Shown here: piece by piece, positions 51,862-61,097 of the stretch
Position numbering within the stretch: the first letter of the stretch is position 1
Layout of the letters: the number at the start of each line of letters is the position of its first letter
Origin: DAOUVR01 sp034430535
GTDB lineage: Bacteria > Chloroflexota > Dehalococcoidia > E44-bin15
Assembly: GCA_964443325.1 (NCBI GenBank)
Contig: CAYUCL010000003.1
Span: 100,920-164,919, forward strand
Direction of reading: 5' to 3'
Length of the DNA stretch: 64,000 bases
Notes under the pieces: generated by a model
What the model saw: only the letters and a program-made list of their open reading frames with translations
Told to the model about the DNA's origin: nothing
Databases searched by the model: none
Program-made: the position numbers and the translations under genes

Positions 51862-53154
51862 TTACGGCCCCAGTGCTTCTATTACCCACGATGGCAGTTC
51901 ATACTCTACAACGCCTTCGTAGGCTACGCCCTCCCACGACCCATCGGCAGGAGGCCAAACGGCCAGCATCTCCCCATCTCGCCACTGGACGCCGAGAGCG
52001 GTCACATAACCAGGGCCCCAGATTACATCATGGTTGCCATCGAATACCATTCTGCCAGCGGTTCCGGTGTAATCGGTCTTTTCAAGTTCAACAACGACGG
52101 CATCGCTATCCACAGTGCCTGCCGCCTCAATAGCGTCTTTCAATATGAACAGCGCTTCATAGGTGCCGGCATTATACGTGGGAAACTGCCCAAACCTATC
52201 CACAAAGGTATTAAAAAAGGGTATGGTTTGGTCGGTGATTTTAACACCTGAGGCATAGGTATTCAAAGCCGTCTCATACTCGCCATATCCATCCGTTGCA
52301 TCCCAGAAGCCCTGCTTCTGCGCTTCTACATTAATCCCCACCGAAGCCGCAGGGATTTGCTTCTCGCCCCATTGCTTGGCGTAGACAATCCCCATCGGTC
52401 CAGATATTGTGGTAAAGATTATGTGTGCTCCAGCATCCTCTATGGCCGTCAACTCAGCCGTCACATCTGTAGCGGTATCGGAAGGCCGCCATGTGCCAAC
52501 CACCTCCATACCCGCGCTGGGTATCAAGGTGTTAGCAAACGTAACTATAGTTTCCGCCCACTCCAACTTCTCGGCTAATATGGCCACCTTTGGCGTCTCG
52601 ATGCCGCATTCAGTTCTCAGTACGTCAGCCACCCTTTTCAGAAGCTCCATATCGACTCCGAAAAGGTAAACGTCATTTACCGGGGTAACTCTGAACCAGT
52701 ACTTATACTTGTCATAATCGTCCGCTACCCCGTCACACAGCGCCTTGGTGGCGGAACCACAGCCAAGGAAGATCGTCTTGTTTTCCATGGCAATCTCTTG
52801 CATCGGAAATACGCCCTCAGTCCTGAAGCCACCAACTACAAAGTCCACCTTATCAACGGTTAGCACCCTTTCCATTGCACTGGCAGCATCTGTAGGGCTG
52901 AGGATTTCATTAGAGTCAACTTGTACCAGTTGTATCTGGTATGCCTCACCCCCCATCATTATGCCGCCTGCAGCGTTTATCTCCTCGGCTGCCAACGTAG
53001 CCCCATACCAATGGTGCTCGCCCTGTATAAAGGTCATCGGTCCAACTACGCCTATCTTTACCACATTCCCCGCCGCACCCCCGCCACAACTTGTCACCAA
53101 GAGTACCAGACAGGTAACTAGCGGGATAGTGGCCCCAAATATCACCTTCTTCAT
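51862..53154 (-). CDS. livK: periplasmic-type substrate-binding lipoprotein of the Liv family
   Basis: 430 residues. The signal peptide (MKK then a hydrophobic run) ends in a lipobox, LVTSC with Cys23, so it is an anchored binding protein. The mature chain is a type I periplasmic-binding fold (VVKIGVVGPMTFIQGEHHWYG, AAEEINAAGG, ANVGG-like VDFVVGGFRTEG). These proteins bind amino acids, amides or, in several anaerobes, aromatic acids. Start has AAGGAGG a few bases upstream. First gene of the livKHM unit. Confidence 0.95.
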   Translation of the reverse strand: MKKVIFGATIPLVTCLVLLVTSCGGGAAGNVVKIGVVGPMTFIQGEHHWYGATLAAEEINAAGGIMMGGEAYQIQLVQVDSNEILSPTDAASAMERVLTVDKVDFVVGGFRTEGVFPMQEIAMENKTIFLGCGSATKALCDGVADDYDKYKYWFRVTPVNDVYLFGVDMELLKRVADVLRTECGIETPKVAILAEKLEWAETIVTFANTLIPSAGMEVVGTWRPSDTATDVTAELTAIEDAGAHIIFTTISGPMGIVYAKQWGEKQIPAASVGINVEAQKQGFWDATDGYGEYETALNTYASGVKITDQTIPFFNTFVDRFGQFPTYNAGTYEALFILKDAIEAAGTVDSDAVVVELEKTDYTGTAGRMVFDGNHDVIWGPGYVTALGVQWRDGEMLAVWPPADGSWEGVAYEGVVEYELPSWVIEALGP

Positions 53155-53455
53155 CTCTTTAACCTCCTTTAGTCACCTAAATCTTGACCATTTTCTATTC
53201 TAACCCGGTAGCATCACCCCCTTCACATTACTAACTCCGCGGCGAACCTGTTCCGTTAAGGGGAATCGCCGCCTGCTCACAGGCCAAGCATGTCTTCATT
53301 CACGACTCCAGATGCCTTCAAGCTCGTAACACGCCTGTTCAATCACAATAAACTCAAGTTGTCTGACAATAGCATTAGGCATCGATGTTGTCAACCCTAG
53401 GACAGTTGATATAGCCCCTATCTATAAAGACTCATTACTGTGATTCGGTAAAAAA
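53155..53455. other. gene-free region between livK and gap
   Basis: About 300 bases upstream of livK and downstream of the gap gene. A TAGAAT on the minus strand near 53200 could be the livK -10, but no good -35 accompanies it. No RNA gene, repeat or clear terminator was recognised. Confidence 0.35.
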
Positions 53456-54469
53456 CTAAAGCCCCTTTACAGCAATAAAGGCTGCCAGGTCAGCGAGACG
53501 ACAGCTATAGGCCCACTCATTATCATACCACGAGAGCACCTTCACCATATTGCCCCCTATAACCATCGTGCTTGGGGCATCGACGATGGAGCTCGTCGGA
53601 TTCCCCTTGAAGTCGATACTCACCAATTCCTCTTCGCAAACGTCGAGAATCCCCTTCATCGCACCAGCAGCAGCCTTTCTGAAGGCTTCGTTAACCTGTT
53701 CAACAGTGACCTCTCGCTTCAGGTCGGCGACGAAGTCCACCACAGAAACCGTAGACACCGGTACACGGTATGCCATGCCATGAAGCCTCCCCACCAGTTC
53801 TGGTATCACCACGGTTACCGCCCTGGCGGCACCAGTAGTGGTGGGGATGATATTCATCGCCGCCGCCCGTGCTCTTCTTAGGTCATTATGATACATGTCA
53901 AGTATCCTCTGGTCGTTGGTATAGGCATGAATGGTTGACATTAACCCCTTTTCAACCCCGAAAGCATCATGAAGGACCTTGACCACCGGGGCAATACAGT
54001 TGGTAGTGCAGGAGGCATTGGATATGATGCGATGCTTCTTGGGGTCATAGTGGTTCTCATTAACCCCGAGGACAATGGTGACATCCTCATTCTTCGCCGG
54101 CGCTGAGATGATTATCTTCTTGGCACCTCCCTCAAGATGGGCAGCGGCCTTGGTGGCATCGGTGAAAAGCCCGGTGGACTCCATCACCACCTCAGCCCCA
54201 TAATCCCTCCACGCGATCTTTGCTGGGTCACGCTCAGAGAGCACCCTTACCGCCCGACCATCGACGATAATGCTATCCTCGGTGAAATCAACCTTGCTCG
54301 TGCTGACACCGTAGTTGGTGTCATACCTTAGAAGATGGGCGTTGGTCTTGGTGTTGGTGAGGTCATTCAACGCGACCACCTCGAGTTTCCCTGGGTAGTT
54401 TTCATTAATCGCCTTAAGAACTTGCCTCCCTATCCTGCCGAAGCCATTGATGCCAATCTTGGTTGCCAT
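53456..54469 (-). CDS. gap: glyceraldehyde-3-phosphate dehydrogenase
   Basis: 337 residues. KIGINGFGRIGRQVLKA is the NAD loop, SNASCTTNCIAPV carries the catalytic cysteine and WYDNEWAYSCRL is the C-terminal signature. The phosphorylating enzyme of glycolysis/gluconeogenesis. The start is ATG at 54469, with AGGAGG six bases upstream; the frame stays open into the upstream repeat (54519-54600), but those residues are repeat-derived and are not part of the protein. eno is encoded nearby at 56029. Confidence 0.97.
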   Translation of the reverse strand: MATKIGINGFGRIGRQVLKAINENYPGKLEVVALNDLTNTKTNAHLLRYDTNYGVSTSKVDFTEDSIIVDGRAVRVLSERDPAKIAWRDYGAEVVMESTGLFTDATKAAAHLEGGAKKIIISAPAKNEDVTIVLGVNENHYDPKKHRIISNASCTTNCIAPVVKVLHDAFGVEKGLMSTIHAYTNDQRILDMYHNDLRRARAAAMNIIPTTTGAARAVTVVIPELVGRLHGMAYRVPVSTVSVVDFVADLKREVTVEQVNEAFRKAAAGAMKGILDVCEEELVSIDFKGNPTSSIVDAPSTMVIGGNMVKVLSWYDNEWAYSCRLADLAAFIAVKGL

Positions 54470-54518
54470 TTTCATCCTCCTTTCTTTTGTCCCTATCTTT
54501 TCCGAAAATAGCTTTATT

Positions 54519-54600
54519 CCGTTTGCCCTGAACTTGTCGAAGGGCTCTTCATGGTTCGACAAGCCTGTCCTGAGCCCGTCGAAGGGCTCACCACGAACGG
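54519..54600. repeat. 82-base interspersed palindromic repeat
   Basis: Ends CCGTTTG (54519) and CGAACGG (54600) are near-perfect inverted repeats. Inside are two copies of a GTCGAAGGGCTC core and a partial inverted GTTCGACAAG core. A degraded relative is at 42130-42176. It lies directly upstream of the gap gene and keeps a minus-strand frame open by chance. From memory this resembles a repeat widespread in environmental genomes. Confidence 0.75.
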
Positions 54601-54718
54601 TATCTGGCACAGCCTATTTTCATGATTCATTGATAGGCAATTGCCCATGAATGTTTGCTCTTAGCATCCCGTCCAGCATCCATCGCTACAAGCATCACCG
54701 ACCCAGCAAGCTTAAAGA

Positions 54719-55777
54719 TCAAGGATGGGACTGTTTTACCTTGCTAGCAACTACACTTGACAAAGGTAAATGACCATCACCCTCTCTTGAACTTCGGCGC
54801 TTAATCATGTCAATAAAAGCCTCAACCCTCGTTTGCAGGTGCTGGGTGAGAAGATAATCGTTGTTTCCTTCCAGGGTCAGAATAGGCAGTTCGATTCGCT
54901 TGCGAAATATAATGTCACCGATGCCACGGTGGCAAAAGGCTTGAACATAGTGAATTACCCCATCCACCCGGCGAAGGCTTAGCTGGGGAATGATATCGTT
55001 CAGCCTGTCGAAAATGGAGTACGGATAGGTATAGGCTGAGTACTGTTCAGTAAGTGTGTTAACGCTGTTGGGCATGGCGAACTGGCGCTGAATCTCGTTG
55101 AATACAATCCTTGCCCCCTGGGTTTCTACAAAATGGTACAGATCCTTGGCGAAGATCGGAGGCACGCCGATATAGGCGAGGTGAAGCATGTCATCAGGGT
55201 AGGGGTTCCGCCCCTGAGCGTCATGCAGAACGATGCTCAGTTGCCGCCCATATTCTTCGTAGTCCCCTAAGAAGTCGGAGCTTGAAACAAGCCAGTAGTG
55301 GTTCTCCCACCCACTGATGACGCCATCTCTCCAGGTAAGCCGGTCAAGCTCCTCGGCCAGGCTTCTCGCTGGCTCAAGCTTTTTCCGAACTTTTTCTGCC
55401 GCCCCTATAGTTGTTCCCAAAGTATCCGCGAGAGATTCCAAGGTACTCTGCATGTCCAAGGCATCGGGATGGTCAGGGTAGGCGAAAGGAATCACGTTGA
55501 GCCCTTTCAACTTGAAGACCTCCATAAGCATAATGGTATTGGAGCAATCGCCGGTGGTAACGCAGAGGAGGTTATCTATTCCCCGCTCCATAGCAACCCC
55601 GTATATACCCTTGATCCAGGTGCAGCAGTTTATAGGAAAGCCATCCCGCTCGGCAATGTTGACCAGCCTCTCTGGGTCAGGGTCGGATATAAACAGATTG
55701 TTTAAGTCAACCGGCATATAGCCCGCTGCCAGTAGGATCTCTATAGGGACTGTGGTTGTAATGCCTAGCTGTTTCAT
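54719..55777 (-). CDS. stand-alone 2-hydroxyacyl-CoA dehydratase family protein
   Basis: 352 residues of the HgdB/BcrC family. N-terminal PIEILLAAGYMPVDLNN is the family start block. Possible cluster ligands are Cys51/Cys52 (NCCTWIKG), Cys72 and Cys78 (LCVTTGDCSN) and Cys282 (QAFCHRGIGD). Unlike the genes at 13-15 kb it has neither a second large subunit nor an ATPase beside it. It could resemble the single-chain double-cubane cluster proteins, which need a separate ATPase reductase, perhaps the one at 11-13 kb. Function open. AAAGGA precedes the ATG by about nine bases. Confidence 0.8.
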   Translation of the reverse strand: MKQLGITTTVPIEILLAAGYMPVDLNNLFISDPDPERLVNIAERDGFPINCCTWIKGIYGVAMERGIDNLLCVTTGDCSNTIMLMEVFKLKGLNVIPFAYPDHPDALDMQSTLESLADTLGTTIGAAEKVRKKLEPARSLAEELDRLTWRDGVISGWENHYWLVSSSDFLGDYEEYGRQLSIVLHDAQGRNPYPDDMLHLAYIGVPPIFAKDLYHFVETQGARIVFNEIQRQFAMPNSVNTLTEQYSAYTYPYSIFDRLNDIIPQLSLRRVDGVIHYVQAFCHRGIGDIIFRKRIELPILTLEGNNDYLLTQHLQTRVEAFIDMIKRRSSREGDGHLPLSSVVASKVKQSHP

Positions 55778-55800
55778 GTATTTTGGTCCTTTTACCCAGC

Positions 55801-55972
55801 GTAGCGCGACCCTTCAGGGTCGCCTATACTATTATCACCCTAACTTCGTTTGCACTTTGACATTCTTAAGAGTTGAAGCGACTGGAGAATCTCATCGAGA
55901 TTCTTCGCCTGCGGCTCAGAATGACAAGAATAAGGTCACTTCTACTATGGCGAGGCTAAAGCCTCGCGCTAC
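55801..55972. repeat. long MITE-like repeat with a nested second hairpin
   Basis: Terminal inverted repeats GTAGCGCGA (55801) and TCGCGCTAC (55964-55972) and both hairpins of the 31.3-kb element are present, but about 130 bases separate them. That inner part holds a hairpin with AGAATCTC/GAGATTCT arms and a run ending CTCAGAATGACA, which looks like a different repeat inserted in the middle. Confidence 0.7.
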
Positions 55973-56028
55973 ATTATACCAGCCTACACCTCCAGGCAGA
56001 GCAGCATAGCCTCTTCTATCAATCACCT

Positions 56029-57327
56029 TCACCTCCCCAAATTATGCAGTGCGTCCACGCCTGCGTAGCGGGCGGTATCGCCAAGCTCCTCCTCGATGCG
56101 TAGTAAGCGATTGTATTTGGCGACGCGCTCGCTGCGACAGGGAGCGCCCGACTTGATGAAGCCAGCGTTCATAGCCACAGCGAGGTCAGCGATGGTAGTA
56201 TCCTCTGTCTCTCCAGAACGGTGGCTCACAACTTCCGTCCAACCAGCTCGCTTCGCCATCTCGATAGCCTCAACCGTCTCAGTCAGAGTGCCCACCTGAT
56301 TTGGCTTGATGAGGATGGAATTCGATGCCCCCTCCTTGATACCGCGGGATAGGCGTTCCACGCTCGTTACGTATAGATCATCGCCAACAAGCTGGATCTT
56401 CTGTCCTATCCTATCCATAAGTAATCGCCAGCCATCCCAGTCGTCCTCTGCCATCCCATCTTCGATGCTGATTATGGGATAATCTGATACCCATCTGGCA
56501 TAGTAATCCACCATCTCATTGCTCGAGAGGGAAACACCCTCCCTGGCGAGAACATATTTGCCATCCCTGAAAAACTCCGAGGCTGCCGGGTCGAGGGCGA
56601 TAAAGCAGTCGGCACCCGGCTTATAACCCGCCGATTCAATAGCGGCAACAATAAGCTCTACAGCATCTCTATTCGAGGGAAGTGAAGGAGCGAAGCCGCC
56701 TTCATCACCTACATTGATATTTAATCCCTTGCCCTTAAGCACCCTTTTTAGCGCTTGATAAACCTCAGCACCCATCCGCAGTGCCTGGGCAAAGCTTTTT
56801 GCCCCGAGGGGAACGATCATAAACTCCTGCAAATCGGTGGAGTCATCAGCGTGCTTTCCCCCGTTAAGGATATTCATCATCGGCACAGGAAGGACATTAG
56901 CCGGGTTAAGGCCAGCAAGGTAACGATATAGGGAGACTTCATTAAAATGTGCCGCGGCATGAGCAACTGCGAGAGACACTCCAAGAATGGCATTGGCACC
57001 AAGCCTAGATTTACTCGGCGTGCCATCGAGCTCGATCATCCTCTCATCGATGGCCTTTTGTTCCAACGCAGACATACCGATAATCGCTGGTGCGATCTGC
57101 TGGTGAACGTTTTCCACAGCCTTGAGCACACCGCGCCCACCAAATCTACGCCTATCGCCATCGCGAAGCTCATGAGCCTCATGGGCGCCTGTAGAGGCGC
57201 CTGATGGAACCAAAGCTCGCCCCTTGGTACCATCTGACAGCATCACATCAACCTCAATCGTTGGATTCCCTCTCGAGTCGAGTATCTCTCGTGCTCTGAT
57301 ATTGTTAATAGGAGCTTTTTCCTGCAT
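56029..57327 (-). CDS. eno: enolase
   Basis: 432 residues. IRAREILDSRGNPTIEVDV at the N-terminus, GANAILGVSLAVAHAAA, and the metal/catalytic blocks ISIEDGMAEDDWDGW, LVGDDLYVTS, SILIKPNQVGTLTET and SHRSGETEDTTIADLAV are all intact. It interconverts 2-phosphoglycerate and PEP. ATG at 57327 is chosen because GAGG lies seven bases upstream; an in-frame ATG at 57333 is only one base from it. Near gap but not in the same tight operon. Confidence 0.97.
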   Translation of the reverse strand: MQEKAPINNIRAREILDSRGNPTIEVDVMLSDGTKGRALVPSGASTGAHEAHELRDGDRRRFGGRGVLKAVENVHQQIAPAIIGMSALEQKAIDERMIELDGTPSKSRLGANAILGVSLAVAHAAAHFNEVSLYRYLAGLNPANVLPVPMMNILNGGKHADDSTDLQEFMIVPLGAKSFAQALRMGAEVYQALKRVLKGKGLNINVGDEGGFAPSLPSNRDAVELIVAAIESAGYKPGADCFIALDPAASEFFRDGKYVLAREGVSLSSNEMVDYYARWVSDYPIISIEDGMAEDDWDGWRLLMDRIGQKIQLVGDDLYVTSVERLSRGIKEGASNSILIKPNQVGTLTETVEAIEMAKRAGWTEVVSHRSGETEDTTIADLAVAMNAGFIKSGAPCRSERVAKYNRLLRIEEELGDTARYAGVDALHNLGR

Positions 57328-57457
57328 AGTCATGCCTCAATGCCCTTTCCTTCAATGATAGATTCTTACACTCTGTATTGGGTGTATTGGTCGCCTAAGG
57401 CGACTAATCAAGCCTAGAGAAGATGCTCTGGGCTAGCCTATCATTTCTTTGATTTAT

Positions 57458-57940
57458 TCATGGGCGACCACCATGAGTATTTGCACCAGCAACCGCCTTC
57501 TCCACAGCATCAGCAGCATTTTCAGCAAGGATTATCGATCTATCCTCTTGCCCGCCTCTTGATAGCGACCAAGTGCCGAGGCCAATAACGGGGATGCCAT
57601 TTTGCAAAGCATAGGCGACCTCGGAAAGCGTTCCATAGCTTCCGCCAATGGCAATAACCGCCTTGCCCGACTTGGCGACAATGGCATTTCTTGCATAGCC
57701 CATGCCGGTGACAATGGGGATTCTAACATAAGAATTGGCATCGTAGCGACTGTTCCCTGGCAGGATGCCAATAGTGGTGCCTCCTTGAGAAGCTGCTCCC
57801 CGACATGCTGCCTCCATCACTCCACCAAGGCCACCGCATATCAGGGTAGCGCCTCGTCTCGCCAGTTCCTGTCCCACCTCCTCAGCAAGCCGCTTCTCAT
57901 CCTCAGAGCAATCACTGCCACCGATAACAGATATAAACAT
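57458..57940 (-). CDS. LOG/TIGR00725-family Rossmann protein
   Basis: About 160 residues. FISVIGGSDCSEDE, GATLICGGLGGVMEAACRGA, MGYARNAIVAKSGKAVIAIGGSYGTLSEVAYAL are typical of the lysine-decarboxylase-like/LOG superfamily subgroup TIGR00725. Cytokinin-activating LOG proteins share the GGxGTxxE signature, but the bacterial role of this subgroup is uncertain. Start ATG at 57940, with GAGG seven bases before; a GTG at 57946 is also in frame. Confidence 0.88.
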   Translation of the reverse strand: MFISVIGGSDCSEDEKRLAEEVGQELARRGATLICGGLGGVMEAACRGAASQGGTTIGILPGNSRYDANSYVRIPIVTGMGYARNAIVAKSGKAVIAIGGSYGTLSEVAYALQNGIPVIGLGTWSLSRGGQEDRSIILAENAADAVEKAVAGANTHGGRP

Positions 57941-58055
57941 TTGCACTCCTCACCAACATGCCAGAAATTCCAGCCTTTTCGAAAGGTTAAGGCAAATTAT
58001 AGCACTTCGGTTTGAGATGCTACAACTAAAGAGGCTATTAGAAGTGAGGAGAGAG

Positions 58056-58607
58056 TCAGTTATAGCGGTTCATCGCCGCATCAATCCCTTCGCTGATTAT
58101 GCAATAAATAGCGTCAGAGACCGTGGTCATAACCTGTTTTACGACTTCTCTCTCTTCGGAAGTGAATCCCTTCAGAACATAGGAAATTACATCGCCCTCG
58201 GGGTGACCGATGCCAACGCGAATTCGGGGGAACTCATCGCTTCCCAAGGAAGCGATGATAGACTCGACCCCTTTATGTCCTGCCGAACTGCCTCGCTGGC
58301 GGATACGCACTTTACCCAGAGGCAGGTCCATATCATCGTAGATAACCAGGAGGTCGCCGGGTGAAACGCTAAACCGGCGCACCAGTAAGCCAACCGCCTG
58401 ACCGCTCAGGTTCATGAAGGTCTGGGGCTTAGCAAGGACAACCTCCGTCTCCGCAATGTCGCCAGTGCCCAACTTAGCCCTCGACTTCCGCTCCATGATG
58501 GAGATACCGTTCTTTCGAGCAAAGTGTCCCAGGCAGCGAAACCCAACATTGTGGCGGTCGTTGGCATAATACCTACCAGGATTTCCCAGGCCAACAATCA
58601 GTTTCAC
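58056..58607 (-). CDS. pth: peptidyl-tRNA hydrolase
   Basis: 183 residues. LIVGLGNPGRYYANDRHNVGF carries the active-site Asn and His; LAKPQTFMNLSG, VIYDDMDLPLGKVRIR and SSAGHKGVESI complete the family pattern. It releases peptides from stalled peptidyl-tRNA. Start GTG at 58607, three bases after the flavodoxin stop, so translation is coupled. Confidence 0.97.
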   Translation of the reverse strand: MKLIVGLGNPGRYYANDRHNVGFRCLGHFARKNGISIMERKSRAKLGTGDIAETEVVLAKPQTFMNLSGQAVGLLVRRFSVSPGDLLVIYDDMDLPLGKVRIRQRGSSAGHKGVESIIASLGSDEFPRIRVGIGHPEGDVISYVLKGFTSEEREVVKQVMTTVSDAIYCIISEGIDAAMNRYN

Positions 58608-58610
58608 TGT

Positions 58611-59048
58611 TTAGCCAGTAGTAAGCTTCTTACCCAACTCCCGGCACTCGTCCAGAATCTCAGGAGCAGGTTTCCCCTTGGCAAGGGGTCCATCCGCAAC
58701 TTTCTTTAAACCAAAGGAACTAGCTATCCTCTCGATAGCATCAATGGCGGACCTTTTCTCTAAGGCCATGCTGGCAAAGGCAGCGAAAGGCTTACCATCA
58801 ACCTTGCCACGGCAAGCTGGAAGAGTTCGATCGAAGAAGTCTTTTACCGCTCCGGACATATAGCTAAAGTTTGTTGGTGAACCAAAGGCGACAACATCGC
58901 AGGCAATGAGGTCATCAGCGGTGGCGTCAAATGCCCTCTTCACTGTGACCTCCTCCGCCCCCGCCCAGCTTGCCCCTTCGGCGACTGCCTCCGCCATCTG
59001 CTCCGTACATCCTGTCTGAGAGTGGTAGATGATGAGTAGCTTTGCCAT
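58611..59048 (-). CDS. flavodoxin family protein
   Basis: 145 residues, flavodoxin-like fold. The FMN phosphate loop is YHSQTGCTEQMAEAV; the second loop is FGSPTNFSYMSGAVKDFFDR. It is close to the WrbA/NAD(P)H:quinone oxidoreductase type rather than an electron-transfer flavodoxin in length and motifs. In an anaerobe it may lower quinone or oxidative stress. Lies between ligA and pth on the same strand. Confidence 0.88.
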   Translation of the reverse strand: MAKLLIIYHSQTGCTEQMAEAVAEGASWAGAEEVTVKRAFDATADDLIACDVVAFGSPTNFSYMSGAVKDFFDRTLPACRGKVDGKPFAAFASMALEKRSAIDAIERIASSFGLKKVADGPLAKGKPAPEILDECRELGKKLTTG

Positions 59049-59060
59049 ATACTACCTCCT

Positions 59061-61097
59061 TTACTTGTCTAATTTTTGAATAATGTGGAGAAACTCATCT
59101 TCGCTTAGCAGCGCACTACCCAATGCTCGCGCCTTGTCCAATTTGGAGCCAACGTCAGTCCCAACCACTACATATGTAGTCTTCTTGGTCACGGTCGAAC
59201 TCGTAGAGCCGCCAAGCGCTTTAATGCGAGCCTCAGCCTCGCTCCTTGTGAAGCTCTCCAGTTTACCAGTTATCACAAACTCCTTGCCAGCAAGGCGCTG
59301 CTCTTTTCGCTCTACAGACTCCTCCTCAAGTCTGATCCCAGCCCTCCTTAGTTTATCGATGACCCGCAGATTGGATTTATGTTGGAAGAAGCCATGCACG
59401 CTATCTGCTATCTTGGGGCCGATGGCGGGAATGAACGCTAAATCCTGTTGAGACGCCTTCGCTAGCCTATCTACGCTACCAAAATGGCTGGCCAAGAGCT
59501 CGGCCGTCTCGCTACCAACATGCCTGATACCCAATGCGAAGATCACCCTGGAAAGGGGGCGCTCCTTGCTCCTCTCGATGGCATTAAGGACATTGTGAGC
59601 GCTCTTCTCTCCCATCCGCTCCATATCGATAAGCTTCTGCTCATGCTCGTGGAGGTAGTAAAGATCGCTAACATCTTTCACTAGCCCCTCTTCAAGCAAA
59701 GCCGCTACTAACTTCTCACCAATCCCATCGATATCCATGGCAGGGCGAGAGACGAAATGGCTCAGGTGCTCCCGAATCTGAGCCGGGCAAGAGGCATTGA
59801 TACATCGAGCCATAGCCTCTCCTTCAGGCTTGACCACCTCACCACCGCAGACAGGGCAGTGAGAATGCATAGCGAAGACCTCCTCCCTACCAGTGCGCCT
59901 AGAGACCATGGGGCCAACAACCTGCGGAATGACCTCACCAGCACGCTGCACCACTACTGTATCGCCAATTCGAATATCCTTGCGTCTGATGTCCTCCTCA
60001 TTATGGAGTGCCGCTTGCTTAATGGTGACCCCCCCGACGGATACCGGCTCCAATATTGCATAGGGGTTGAGGCTGCCGGTTCGTCCCACACTGATTTCGA
60101 TTCCCAACAGACGTGTAGTGGCCTGAATTGCTGGGAACTTGTAGGCGACAGCCCATCTGGGGTCATGCGCCACTGTGCCCAGTTGCTCCTGAATCTCGAA
60201 GGAATTGACCTTGATCACAATGCCATCAGCCTCAAATTCCAGCTTCTCTCTGTCCTTCACCCATTGCTGATAATATTGCTCAGCACCACTAATATCGAGC
60301 GTGTGAATATTATAGGGGTTTACCTTAAATCCCAGGGACTTGATATATTCCAAGGTTTCCCAATGAGTTGGAGGCACCGTTCCCTCAGCCCAACCCAAGG
60401 CATATATATAGATGTCCAATGGACGCCTTGCGGTGATACGCGGGTCAAGCTGGCGCACCGATCCAGCAGCAGCATTTCTCGGGTTGGCAAAAAGGGACTG
60501 TCCTTCTTGCGCCCGCTCCTCATTAAGTTTCTCAAAGCCTTTCTTAGATAGATAGACCTCACCCCTGACCTCAAATCTTCTTGGGGCATCCTTGGGAACA
60601 GAAAGTGGAATGCTCTTAATGGTTCTCAGGTTCTGAGTGATATCCTCGCCACGGTAGCCGTCGCCACGGGTGGCGCCCGTAGTAAGACGACCATCGGTGT
60701 AGGTTAAGGAAACAGCAAGCCCATCTAGTTTGAGCTCGCAAACGAAGTCTATGTCGCGCCCTGGCACCAGATTCGACGTTCTCTTGTACCAGGCGAGAAG
60801 CTCTTCATCTGAGAAGACATTGGCCAGGCTGAGAAGGGGAACAGGGTGCTCCACGACACCAAAGGCTTCCACAGGAGCTGCTCCCACCCGCTGTGTAGGG
60901 GATTCTAGAGTGATAAGCTCTGGATGCTCCGCCTCCAGCCTCCTTAACTCCGCCATCAGCTCATCGTATTCGGCGTCTGATATTTCAGGGCTATCGAGCA
61001 CATAGTAGCGATAGTTATGGTAGTTGATCTGCTCCCTTAGCTGTTCGATCCGCCTTTTAACCCCTTCTTCCACCGCACTGAACCCCTTACCAATCAA
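59061..61097 (-). CDS. ligA: NAD-dependent DNA ligase LigA
   Basis: 678 residues, normal length and domain order: Ia helix block, adenylation domain with the active Lys in CELKLDGLAVSL, OB fold, four-cysteine zinc finger (CPVCGGEV...CINASCPAQI), helix-hairpin-helix repeats (FIPAIGPKIADSV) and a C-terminal BRCT domain (LAGKEFVITGKLESFTRSE). Seals DNA nicks in replication. The TTG start at 61097 overlaps the upstream ligase stop by four bases, with AGGA seven bases before it. Confidence 0.97.
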   Translation of the reverse strand: MIGKGFSAVEEGVKRRIEQLREQINYHNYRYYVLDSPEISDAEYDELMAELRRLEAEHPELITLESPTQRVGAAPVEAFGVVEHPVPLLSLANVFSDEELLAWYKRTSNLVPGRDIDFVCELKLDGLAVSLTYTDGRLTTGATRGDGYRGEDITQNLRTIKSIPLSVPKDAPRRFEVRGEVYLSKKGFEKLNEERAQEGQSLFANPRNAAAGSVRQLDPRITARRPLDIYIYALGWAEGTVPPTHWETLEYIKSLGFKVNPYNIHTLDISGAEQYYQQWVKDREKLEFEADGIVIKVNSFEIQEQLGTVAHDPRWAVAYKFPAIQATTRLLGIEISVGRTGSLNPYAILEPVSVGGVTIKQAALHNEEDIRRKDIRIGDTVVVQRAGEVIPQVVGPMVSRRTGREEVFAMHSHCPVCGGEVVKPEGEAMARCINASCPAQIREHLSHFVSRPAMDIDGIGEKLVAALLEEGLVKDVSDLYYLHEHEQKLIDMERMGEKSAHNVLNAIERSKERPLSRVIFALGIRHVGSETAELLASHFGSVDRLAKASQQDLAFIPAIGPKIADSVHGFFQHKSNLRVIDKLRRAGIRLEEESVERKEQRLAGKEFVITGKLESFTRSEAEARIKALGGSTSSTVTKKTTYVVVGTDVGSKLDKARALGSALLSEDEFLHIIQKLDK

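Noticed and set aside
54470..54610. N-terminal extension of the gap protein
   Set aside because: It runs through an interspersed repeat, and the ATG at 54469 has AGGAGG six bases upstream with the normal GAPDH N-terminus.
31297..55972. CRISPR array
   Set aside because: The repeated units are isolated palindromic elements without regular spacers, and no cas genes are present.
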